Assembly (NCBI GenBank): GCA_024362935.1
Contig: JANCRA010000007.1
Location: 8,744,503-8,808,502 of the forward strand
Direction of reading: 5' to 3'
Length of the DNA: 64,000 nucleotides
Source: Setophaga petechia
Taxonomy: Eukaryota > Chordata > Aves > Passeriformes > Parulidae
Below the pieces are notes generated by a model that saw nothing but the letters and a program-made list of their open reading frames with translations, had not been told where the DNA came from and made no database searches. Made by a program: the position numbers and the translations under genes. Below are positions 36,501 to 48,500 of this stretch, one piece after another. Numbering within the stretch: the first letter of the stretch is position 1; each line of letters opens with the position of its first letter.

Positions 36501-39500
36501 GATATATTTGATATCTTTAGTCTAAAGATTAAACAGTGATGTTCTCTAATCTGAAGATGCAGAAGAATTTCTGATGCAGTTTTTCATTCTTTCTGAAAAA
36601 TAGTACTCTTGAGTAGGTTTCTGTGAGCTTTTGTTCCATGTTTTTCCTTTTCTCTGCAAGCAGGGAGTAGAAAGACAAAAAAGTGAAGGCATTGAGAATA
36701 ATTATTGTGATTAGTCAACACGTCAGATGTTTTGATTGCTGGCAGATACGTGATCAAATTATGCAGTTTCTATCCTCTAGTGTGGTGAGTAAAAAGCAGT
36801 TCATATCTGTGTGTCAAAATCCAATTGATGAGAGTCAGATTTAAGAATTTGGAGTGCTTGGGCTAATGCCAGCCTGCCTGCCCTTGGATTTAGTATTTCC
36901 AGGGCAGTCACCAAAGCTGTAGTTCTGGAGTTCCTGTGGCACCAGGCTGGGTGAGTAGAAGCAATGTGGCTGAGTGACAGTTCAGGGAACTGTGTGCTGA
37001 GTAATTGGTCATGTTTACTGCACAGTTTGCCTTTTTCTTCCTCATTTCCATCCTGCTGTTATTTTGGTAGTCTTTTAAGCTGTTATCCTTCTTAGTATCA
37101 ACAAATACTGAATGCTAAATGCTTTTCCTAAGCTTTTCCATAGATGGCAGTGCAGCCCCCACTAGGGTGATCTTAGTTTAGGAGTGTTTGGACCATCTTT
37201 GGGAGGGCAGCTTTTGCAAAGGGGGTTTTGACTGGGCTTCTGAAATGAGAACCAGCATAGGAAGGCAACAGCAGGAACTTGCTGGCCTCTGAAGCTCATT
37301 GTTCCTTTCTGGGGAGCAGAAAAGCCAATATCTTTGCTATTCTCAGTGCATCTTGGTTTTAAAAACATTAGGATGAAGAATAAAAGAAAATTTGGCCTCT
37401 TTTAGTACAGTTCCTCCTGTTCTTTACTAACTGAGTGAGCAGCTGTGGCGAAAGTGTGTAATCGAGTGTTGGAGGTTTAAGAATCATACAAATCTAAAGA
37501 GTATCACAGGGAGGACTTAGATCTTGGTAGGAATGTTTGGGGTTTTTTGTAAGGATGATAATATTTTTATTGTCTAATTCCATAACAGAAAATAACTTAT
37601 TCCACTATCCATGCTATTGTTCTGTTTCCACTTTCAATGGAAATTTTGGTTATTATGGATAACTTTCTTAGTGCTGAACTGCTTTCAGATTTCAAAGCAC
37701 TGATTTTGTTGGTGCCCTTTATAGTTTTTCCAACAGCTGGTCTTTGCTGCTGAGCACCAAATTCAGTGCTGTGTGAGCAGACTGATGCTTAGCAGAGCAG
37801 TTGATGGCTCTGTAACTTAGCAGGAAGGGCAGTATTTATCCATAGGTGCCCTCACTTGATTTTAGCTGTGCTTTTTGCTCCTGTCCTGGGTTTTGGTCAC
37901 TGACAGCAGTGCCTCATTCCTTTAGTGCTTCATGGCAGAAAGCTGCTCAGCAGTGTGAAGTACAACTCCTGGTTGCAGTTTAGTTTTGCTAGATTTTTGT
38001 TTTCAATAATTTTTGTTTTCATTAATTTTTGTCTGAAAATACTGTTCACCATACATGCAAGCAATGTGTTCTCAAACAGGCATCCTGACTGAGTCTCATG
38101 GCTCCTTTGCTTGCCCTCTCTTGCTGTAGCAAGGTTTGAGGAATTTTCTCATCTCCAGCACATTAAGTAGACACATGAGAAACAGAAGCTTTGATGTGTG
38201 TTTGTTCAGAGGGAAGCTTTGAATGTTTTTGGCAAGTGCAAGTCCTTATTTACATTGAGAAGGATAGGTAGTACAGCTGTTCTTGTTCTGAGCTTGTTTT
38301 AAAGATGCTACAATATTCTAGTGCTCAAAGTCTGCAAGAAGTAAAACTTTAAACTGAAAACATTCCAATAGTTTTGGCTCTTTTCTGTAATATTCTTGAG
38401 AGGGGTTTTTGCAATGTGATTTGGGGTTTTTTTCATTTCTTTTCAAGCAATTTCATTTGGGCCAATAGGTTTGGACAGGAAGCTTTCAGAGTGTTCCCTG
38501 TACTGTGAGATTGACTCTTTTTCCTGTAGGCTCCAGTAGCAATGTGAATCTTTGCACTGTGTTCATTTTTCCTGAAGTAAATCCAGCCAGTGTTTTTGGG
38601 TATGTGCAGAGTGAACATCAATGTAATTATAAGGCATAGGATTATGGAATAATAATTGAAATCTGGCTTGAGGAGACAGATGGGTTTTAACTGCTTTGCT
38701 GAGAATTTAATTGCTCTTGGGATGAAATCTGGATCTCACTGGAATGAATCAGTTTGACACATGGCCAGAATTTTAGCTGCAGTATAAAATAGTTACATTT
38801 TTCTCTTCTTCCAGGCAATTTTTTGAAATTTGGTAAGATTTTTGCTGTTGGTCTTTGTTATATTTTTTCCCCTTTGTGACTGTAACTTGGGCAAGGGCAA
38901 TTTTGAATTAGTTTTTGAGACTGGGCAAAATGCTTTCTGGTTCCTCAGACATTGGTACTCAGTGGAATATGCTCTACTTCTTAGAGAAAATGAACTTGCT
39001 AAAATAGAATTGTTTAGTTCAGTTATTAATTTATTTCAGTAGTTATTTACAAGTAATTTAGTGCTAATTGCCCTAATTTTTTAAATAATTCACTTCTCAA
39101 AATGACTCTGTAGTAAGGTTTAAATTGCCAGTCTGATTTCTTGAATGAGTAATTTATTAACATGAATTCAGACTTGTAATGTGTGTAGTTCTAATACATT
39201 TATTTCCTTTTTTTTAAATTTTATTTATCTCCATTTATTATACTTTCTTGATAGTGCTTTCTACCCATCTTCCTTTCTTTAGCTGAATTTTCTTTTCAGG
39301 TGGTTAATGCCAAAACAGTAATTCTTGTTCTATGAGAAACTGGGCTTTTTAATCTTTGTGATGTTTGGTTACAGCTATAATGAAAATAAAACTGCACGTA
39401 AGCTTAAGACTATGTAAAAAGTATGTAATCTTTTCTCAACACAAACTTTTCTTTTTTTACTAGAACTTTCTAAAAGAGTAGTCATGAAATGAGTCCTTCA

Positions 39501-42500
39501 GGTGCAAGCTAGGTACAAGAAGCACACATTAAAAGCCTTTCATCCACTGAGCCAGATGAAATTCAGTTCTTTTTTCCCCTTACATCTTTCAAAGAACAAT
39601 GAAGGTCTTACTCAAAGCAGAGAAGAGCATTAAAATATTTCTTGATAGGCTGTACTCAAAAGCAGTGTTGACTTAATGCATTTCCTCCTCGCTTAGAATA
39701 CAAAAGGTGAAGTTAATAAAGAGAATTAATTGCATTTTGTGCTCCCATGATGCTTCCTGAAAGTAATTTGTGTACTTCAGTTGAGCACTTCTTTAAGAAG
39801 TGTCTGAGGTTGTTCTGTACCTCAAAGTAAAGGATGATTTCACCTCATTTTGACTAAAATTCATTATGGCATTAATAAATACACACTTCCAATTTTGTAT
39901 ATAGTTAGAGATTTTAAAATTTGTTTTGCTAGTGAATGTGATACAGTGAGAACTGATGACACTATTAGATGCTCAATACTTTAGTGAGATTGTAAAGTTG
40001 GAAAGAGAGAGATGACATTATTCTTGTGTTATAATTATTTAATGAAGTGTAATTGTTCTAGTCTTAGGAAATCTTGTTACATACCTATGTTGGGGTGATT
40101 TGGATTTTGAAGTGGCTGACAGATTGAATTTGTTGGTCCTTCACACTCCTTTACCTGCAAGCCTGACTTTTGGGTTAGGCCAATATATCTCTTGGCAAGA
40201 GATATCACAGTAACACATGAGGTTTTAGCTTTTACTGATGCATTCTAGAAAATGGCAAACAATGTGTGAATTTATTACTTGGGATACAAAAAGATTTATT
40301 GGAAATACATTGTCTGGGAAGCTGCCATTTCTGTGATCAAACTTCCTGCTCAGATTTATATTGTCAGCCTTGACAGCTGTTTTTCATGGGAAGCTTCTTA
40401 TTGGAAATTGCTGTAGTTGGTAACCTCTGTTTAGGCTCCTAAATTCATGTCTAAGTTCCAGGTTATTTTGTCACAATATCTTCATGTCATGTTCCAGAAT
40501 CTGATGAAAATTATTCAGATTTACTTAAATTGTACTGCTCTAACTTCATGATTTTCATTTTCCCAATAATACACGTACAGAAATCTGTGGCAATTGTTTT
40601 TTTATCTTTCTAATTTCTAAGAAGCCTATGCCTAGAAATGTATGTTTGGAAAACCACTAGACTGCTTGGTTCTGATTTCAAAACCTCAAAACCAGTGTCA
40701 TCTTTTTGCCATTAATCTTCATTATGAACAGATTATATTTGTGAATATACTGAAGTAATGGGAGAACATCCTTGAGTAATATTTTCACCATTAAGTTTTT
40801 AGTAGAAAACTGCAACTACTATGAAAAATTCAGTCTGTGTTGTTGTTTGTCAATACAGAGCTAAGGGCACAAACTCATTTCAGTGTGTTCTGACAGCTCC
40901 TCAGCCATTCCTGTGGTGGAGTTTGCTGGCAGGCAGTTTTCTGCTCATGGCAGAGAAGGAAATGTCATTACATTAGAGAGTGATTTTAGAGGGAAAATAG
41001 CCACCATCTACTGTCCTACCTCTGCTCCAGTCTTCAACTTCTTAGTTTAACTGTAGCAGCAAGGAGAGGTGGTGAGAAGCAGAATTACTTAATGAGATTG
41101 CACTTCTGTCTGTCCTGTGTTATATGGTGTCCCTACTGTCAAACATTATTAGGAGGTAATATGACTTTATTACAGTGCACAAACCTCTTGTCATACTGGT
41201 GTGAGAGACATGACATTTGGTGAACATTCTTTAATGTCAAATTACCTTTTTTCCTTTGGGAAAGCTTATATGCCCGTGAGAGCTGCTTCCTTCAGAACTG
41301 ACACAGTAAATCTTCTCAGGCTGTTTTAGCTGGAAAAACCAAGGAAGGCAACTTCACTTTTGCTGATGTGTCCTGTTCATGGCATCCATTAATGACACCT
41401 TTGGGTTTGTGCTGTGGAGAGAGTGTGGCAGCTGCTGTGGTGGTGTGTGAAGTATGAGAGCAAGCACTGCTAGGAGTTAGCACTAGGTTCATTTCCTAGG
41501 CTTGTAAGGGAGGTTTTCTCTATGAGCTGGTAACTCTGCATGTCCACGTGTGAGCTGGCTCTGAGTTTTGTGCCCTTGGCTGACACTGTGGGAATGTATC
41601 AGGATGATGTGGCACAAACACACTTCTGCAGTAGTGCAGTAAGTGAGGGAACACTTCCTGTGTTGTGAGCAGCTCATGGAGAGATTGGTCAAAATAGAAT
41701 CACCCAAAGTAGCTTGCAGATATTTGAGGATTGTTTTGGTTTTAATTAGAAACAAGTATATTAAGCTGGCTGTGTAAGAATAGAACCCATTAATGCTGTG
41801 TAACGTGTCATAGTCAGGTTACTCCCAAAGTCTCTTAGGGTAGAATTAAAACCCTTGCTCAGAGGGAACAATTGAGCTCTTGGTACAGCCATGCCCGTGC
41901 TGTCCCTCTGAGGTTGTTTGGTTCCTTTCTCAACTGGGAATTATTTGAAGCATCTGTATTTTCCTTAAACCAAACATTATACATTTAATACAAGTGCAAA
42001 CCAGTGGAATGAGAATCATTCACAATCATTTCTGCCAGTTAAGAGTAGCTGTAGCAATTACACATTGCTTAATAGGGTAAAATGCTCCATTGTTGGTTAG
42101 ATAAACTGTAAAAGCAGTGTGAACCTCTGGTGTTGGTAGCCTTTTTGTGCAAACAGACTGGAAGCAGCGAGTAGGAAGAACTGCTTCTGCTCCTCCCCTG
42201 CTCTTCCTCTGTCACTGTTTATGCTCACTGCTGACTGCTTTCTGTGATTGTGTTTAAAAGTAAACAGGAAACTCTCTATTTAAAAGCACCAGCCTATTAA
42301 AAAAAAACCAAACCACAAAACAACCCCAAAATAGAAAATCTTTTTAAATTCTGCTGGAATTCAGTGGAAAGATGGTTACAATGATTTTCCCTTTCAGCTT
42401 TCCTCATTGCTGGAGGCTAGATGGCAGTCAAGGAATGCTGCATGTGGCAGTGGGTGTAGCTTGGGCTGTGTGTTTGAAATCAAATGCTATTGCTTATGAA

Positions 42501-45500
42501 TTGGTCAAGTCTCAACAGAATGGCTAATATTTCTGGTTTTCCTCTTTCTCTTCTTTCATTGTGTTACTGAATTTGAGATTTTTTACACAGTCTGACATCT
42601 CATTTTATATATTTAAAAAAAATTAAAAACCCAGCAAGTACATATGCTTTAGATACAACATGTAATAACTTAAAACTAATAATGAATCCCTCTATACCTT
42701 CAGTGAACCTAGGTAGAACATACAATGACTCTATAAAAATGTTTTCAAGACCAGTAAATCTTTAAGACCGTTGTACTTAACAGTTAAACCAAAAATGTTT
42801 TGGATTTTCCAAACCAAGTTGTTGTTACATGTGTTGCCACAGCAACCTTCAGTTACAGAGCATGGACAAACTACAAAGTACTTGTTTGGCTGCTTGGCCT
42901 AAATATCTTCGGTGTGACTTGTACAGTGTGCTCCTTTCTTATTCTGTCTTTGGTAGCCTGCAGAGTTCTGTCCCATCTCTTCCCTGGGTGGTTTTCTATG
43001 TTTTAAGGACTTCATGTTCAGTGGATTTCTCTCTTCAGCCCTGTAGCACACTATGTGCTTTTCCTCTGTCTATGTTTTCTGCCTTCACTTAAGAGTTCTG
43101 TTCAGTTCCTATATAGCATTGCCTTTTTGGAGACTTCCTATTTCTTTTTTTATCTCTATCTCAGATATTGTCAAATGCTGAAAATAGCATTGAAAAAGAC
43201 CCTGGAGGTTTCCCTCTTTTCTTCTGCCAGCCTTGCTTTGTATTTGACTTTGGCAGTTATTCTTTAGCTGCCCTTCAGATGACTGATTTACCCAGTCTGT
43301 TTTGTGTTTGTTTATAAAAGCCACTTCCTTTTTTTCAGTCCTCAAGCACCTGAAATGATGGTTTCTTAGTTTCAGTGCTGGTGCTGCTCTCAAATGCTTC
43401 ACTTGAGTTTTTTGTCCTGATTCTCCCATAGTTCTTCCTCTTTACTCACACTTATCTTCTACTCTGGTCTTTTTCCAGCATCATCAGAAGCAAGACCTAA
43501 GTCACTAAATCAGTAATAAAAACAATTAGTTATTTTTCTTTAGCTGTCTGCTTCCTAAAGGTGGAACAAACAAGGGAGGTCTGAGATTGTGAGTTATGGA
43601 AACAGGTAGAATGTTGTTCCTAATGCTCACCAGCAGTTCATGACTCCCTCAAAGCAATTGCTTTTCCTGCTGAATGTCCTAACCTGGCATTGGTACTTGG
43701 AGCTCAGGCTCTTCTCAATTCTGGTAATGCTCTCTGAAATTAGTTGGGGGCTTTGCATTTCTGCACTAACCTCAATGCCTGACTTCATTTTTTTTAATTC
43801 CACTGTAATATACATTGTGTTATAAACTTTCACTGGTCAACATTTTTACGTTAAATAGGGAGAAAATGCAGATATATATCTGTCTTCTATTTTGGGCACT
43901 TTGTGCTTTACTGTGGTTGTATTATAATCTTACAATACTTACTGCAAGAAGTGGGAAAGCTGAGAATCAAGCCTCTTGCCTAGGTTCAGCTGTTAAGCTA
44001 AATTGAGTTCAGATTGGTTGGTGGACTGAAAAATAGCACTCTTCAGTTTAAGAAGAAGCTCATGATGCATGTTGCATGAGGAATTTTTGGAAACTGACCT
44101 TTTTGAGAAGAATATTTTGCACTCTGGTTCATTATGGTGAACGTTACTTTATAATGACGTCTGAAGTTTTGCTTCAGCAAAAGCAGCACTTCTGCATGGA
44201 GTTCCCCAACCTTCAAAGCAGAGGTCTTGATGTTGTCTGCCTCTCCAGAAAGGGGTGCAGGGCTCCATGCCTCCAACAAATTGGGTTAAATCCCAGGCTG
44301 CTGTGGGTGAGCTGTTGTGTGTGCTTGCTGAACCTGTGGTAAAACACAGCATCTCAGGACAATCACTGCAGAAAGGATTTGCAGAATATGAACTTGCTGC
44401 AAGTGGTATGTCACATGTGGTGTGCCTTGTCCTTTTAGCCTTTTCCCTTCTCCTTGTGCAGTATGAGGGCTCCCTGCCCTGGGGTGTGGAGTTCCTCAGT
44501 TCTTACAGCAGGACTCACAACTGATCTGTCTCACCTCCTGCTTTCCCTGTTCTGTTGCAGGAAGCCAGCAAAGCACTGCTGCCTGTGTCCAGTGGAAAAG
44601 CTTTATGGAGAGAGAGCTTGGGGACAGCCCTGTAGTTGGACCTGGGATTTCACAGTCCCAAACTCAATCTCTTCCTAGGTTGTACCAGCTTGAAAATGTA
44701 GCACTAAATCGGCCTTGTGAAAATCACACCCCTTTTAATACACATTACTCTTTTCACCTATACAAATAGAATGGGATTCTTCTTTTTCTGTGACTTGTAA
44801 TAATTGCTGGAACATGTAATATTCTCTAGGGCTGGAGCTGGTGCACTTGGAAAGAATTTCTTTATTTCCTGTTCTGTTTGAGCTCATTGTTCTGAATCAC
44901 TTCATGATGCTAATTACTGTTAAGCACACATTATTAATTATGTTACTCCCATGTAATTAGCTGCAGTTCCTTATGCAGTAGGAAGAATAACAGTGGAAGT
45001 ATCTAAATTTTATTTTATACATACACTAATGTGCTGATGAAACTTGTACTTTATCTTATGGCTATTTCAGGATGACATTGCTGACACCTCTTTGTATATT
45101 GTGTTTCCCAAGTAGCTTACAGGGGGAAATGCTCAAAGTGCATTCACACATGGCCCAGTGATTACAAAGTCTTGGTATTTGCAGTTGTGGGGGTTTTTTG
45201 TAGCATGGAGTTTCCTTCCCTCAGTGTGGTGAAGAATGTGTAATTAGGGAAGCATAATGAAGTGTGCTGTTGACAGGAAAGTATGTCTGGAATCTCAAAT
45301 ACTGACCTTCTATGACACCATTACACTTCCAAAGTTCTCATTCAAAGACAGTAAAGTGGCTTATCTAGGTTTACTAGTAAAAATTCTGGCATATTCTGCT
45401 TTTATATTGTGCATTTTTAAATGCATTTGCACAGTGATAGCAAAGCTTTTCCACTTTTTGTGTTTGTGGCCACTATTTCCATTTTATTTGTCATGCTCAT

Positions 45501-48500
45501 TAAAGTTCTTGCAGTAGGAAAAAATAATACTTGTTCACACTAATTTGGAAGATGAAAGCATAGCATAGAAATAATTTATCAACTAGCAAACTGAAGCTGC
45601 CTCTCAAGCATGCCTGTATTTTGCAGAATTGTTTGAAAAAATATGCATTAGTTTAAAAACTCCTAGTTCCTGAAGAAATGGAAGCAAAAGTAGCAAAAAT
45701 ATACAGGCATTTTGTTGTCCCAAATATTAAATCCATGTTTCATTTAAATGGCTTCCATTTTTTTTCGAAGCTTTTTCATAGTTGGATTTATTATTATTTC
45801 CAGTGCCTTGCTGTGTGGGTTTTCCTGATTTTTCTTGTAAATGCATAGAATGCTATTTATGGACAAAGCAATTCAGATGGGACTTTGAAATATGACAAAA
45901 GTAGGTGGTTTTGTCTCAAGTATTACATCTTTCTTTTGTATTGCTCATGTTTTACAAAGTATGTAGTAACTATTTTCATATCACACTCTCCCTCCTAAGT
46001 CAATAAATAACTTGCCCTGCAGAAATGCAAGATGTTTAATGTCCTGTGTCACAACCCAAATCCCCCAAAAAATCTTAAAATACACTTAGCTCTTGTCACC
46101 GTTTATAATAAAATACAGTAGTGCTTTGTGAGTGCTGTAGGAAGGCTGCTGAAGAACAGCTGGAGCAACACTTCAGACAAATGCCTGTTAATATTCTTCC
46201 TTTTCACCTGTGCTTCTGTGACAAAGCAAATCTAACAAATGACAGCAGCAAAGGGGTGGCTTTGCTAGGGGATATTGTTGTGCAGTGTGTTCATTCATAG
46301 CTTGTATGCCAGTATTCATGTAAGTATTTAATGATCAATTTAATATGAGAAATAATTATAAAACATTTATTTGATTTAATATTTGATAAATTATACAATA
46401 TTTGTGTCACATATTACTCCTAGGAGTAGCCAATAAACCTTAGAAAAATCTTTTTCTGCTGTTAGGAAAGAGGCCAATGTGTGGTGCCTGAGTCTGGTCT
46501 GAGGCCTTAAAGGCATGAATTTTACTGGGAACTCAGGAGCTGGAGCTGGATATCCCTAGGAGTTTCCTCAGGCCTGCTGTGTGTGGTAGTCTCTTGGTGT
46601 TAGTGGGTTTATTCTCCTTGGATGATGGAGTGAAAGGGTGCCTGGGCTCTCTGCCCAGGCTGCTGTGGTTTCCAGCAGCACTGGCAGTGTCTGACTGAGC
46701 CATGAGCTGGGTGTTCCACAGCCCTGAGCTCAGTTCCTCCTCCTCTTGGTATTCTTAAAGCAAGAGGGGTCAGTCTCTGTCTTTTTAACACTGACTGGGC
46801 TTGCCCTCATTGCAGTCCTTTAGTATACCTCACTATATTTAGTATGTATAATTCATTTATCACTAGCACTAAATAGCATTTTTCTTGTGCCATTAGCACA
46901 CTCATGCAATGTGATGGTTTATTAGTCCCTTTAGGAACATCTCTATAAGTACCACAATCTGAAAGGCAAAAAGAAGCAGAGTTTGGTGCTCATAATAACG
47001 TTTGAATATTTGTTGTCCCAAAAAGTCAAGATAACATAGGTTTCCCTCACTTCCTTTCAATGATTTGGTGATGAGAGCTGAAATAAGAGGAGTTAACATC
47101 ATCTCTTCACCAACCTGTTTTTGAATTCCAAGTAAACAAAGTTGTTGAGTTTCAAAATGCTCCCAACTGCTGAGAAGGCAGGATATTAATGAATAAAAGT
47201 CTTTGGAGTGTTCCATAGGCATCAGGCAGAAAAATGTTTTAATCTCTCTTAGTTTCATCTAGCAGTGTTACTGTGTCATATTAGCAGAGGTGTGATGATT
47301 ATTGTTTGTATAGATGGTCTGAAATAAGGCTGATCTTCCCCGAGGAGAGGAGGCTGCTGGTAACATTGGATGTGTGCACAATAAAAATGTAACACAGCTT
47401 TTTGTGACAGTAGGGTGTATGAAGTATCATGGAACCAGCTGTATCTGACTTTGTCTTTCTTGCAGGATATCTTGAATAATCTTGATTCATGTGATCTTGA
47501 AGATGATGATCTCATGCTTGATGTGGACCTGCCCGAGGACCCACCTCGTGACAAAGGTGAGTAAGGCAGCCAGGCACTCTCACTGTGAAACTGGATCATG
47601 GCCTTCAGAGACTTTTGACTGCCTTTCTTCTGACTCTTGGCTTAAGAAGTTAATGCACTCTTCAAGTTGGGGTGTTTTTTTTTAAAGTAGCAGCTCTTTC
47701 TTTTGTGAAATACAGGAAGGGAGATATTTCTGTTTTCCCAAATACAACTCTTATATTTGAAAAATTCTGAATATAGAAGTGTACTACCTTGAATAAAAAT
47801 GCCACTTTGTTTCACACTGTTTTTTTCCTTAGGATTATTTCTATAGAATAAATTTCAAATTTTTAAGTTAGTCTTTTAGTCTCATGATTCAGCTATATTT
47901 GAAAATGCTGGGACAATATTTTATTTTTTTTTAGCTTTGGTGAATGACAGCGTAATTCTTTGAGATAAATAATTGTTTTCTTCTACAAAATGACAATATC
48001 TCCTAATAGATATACATGCACTTCAGGATAGCAGAAGATGCAAAATTTAAGATTTATGTTTTCAAATTGTGTTTTATGCACTCCTCTTTCAATGAGGGTC
48101 CTAGCAGACTTTTCACAGAGAAGGTAGAGGTACCTAGATGCACTTGAAATAAAACAAATTCAGAATACAATAAACCTAGTAAAGAAAATTATGGCTGCAC
48201 TTTCCCAAATCTCAGACTGGAAAAGTTTGAGGTGTTTGGTTTGTTTATTCTTGAGCTACTCATGGGACTGATGAGTATTGTTGTTATTATGAGCTGTTGT
48301 TATGTGAATATGGGTATTAGTTTTACCTGCAAGTTCAGTGGAGGGCAGGCTGTCTTCAAATACAGAAACACTGAATATGGAGCGCTGTCAGGCCCTACCC
48401 AGTGCAAAGAGGCACTGAAAGGAAGAGGGCTTTGCTTATTTTGTGTAACGTTCACCTGCTTGCTGAAGTAAATTCAGGGTTTTTGAGAGCGCCTCCGAGT

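Larger units (their letters stand above)
34673..47465 (+). other. CCSER2: CCSER2 intron 3 (about 12.8 kb)
   Basis: GTATGT donor and GTCTTTCTTGCAG acceptor. It is the longest intron in the window. It contains a nested direct and inverted repeat (35903-35990), short near-palindromes at 36513-36529 and 40185-40205, and an A/C-rich low-complexity patch at about 42299-42332. No LINE, SINE or alternative exon could be recognised. Short frames on either strand carry no known domain. Confidence 0.8.

Noticed and set aside
46609..46791. Possible minus-strand CR1 fragment (GCCCAGGCTGCTGTGG-like words)
   Set aside because: The words are not followed by the expected order of CR1 blocks in either direction.
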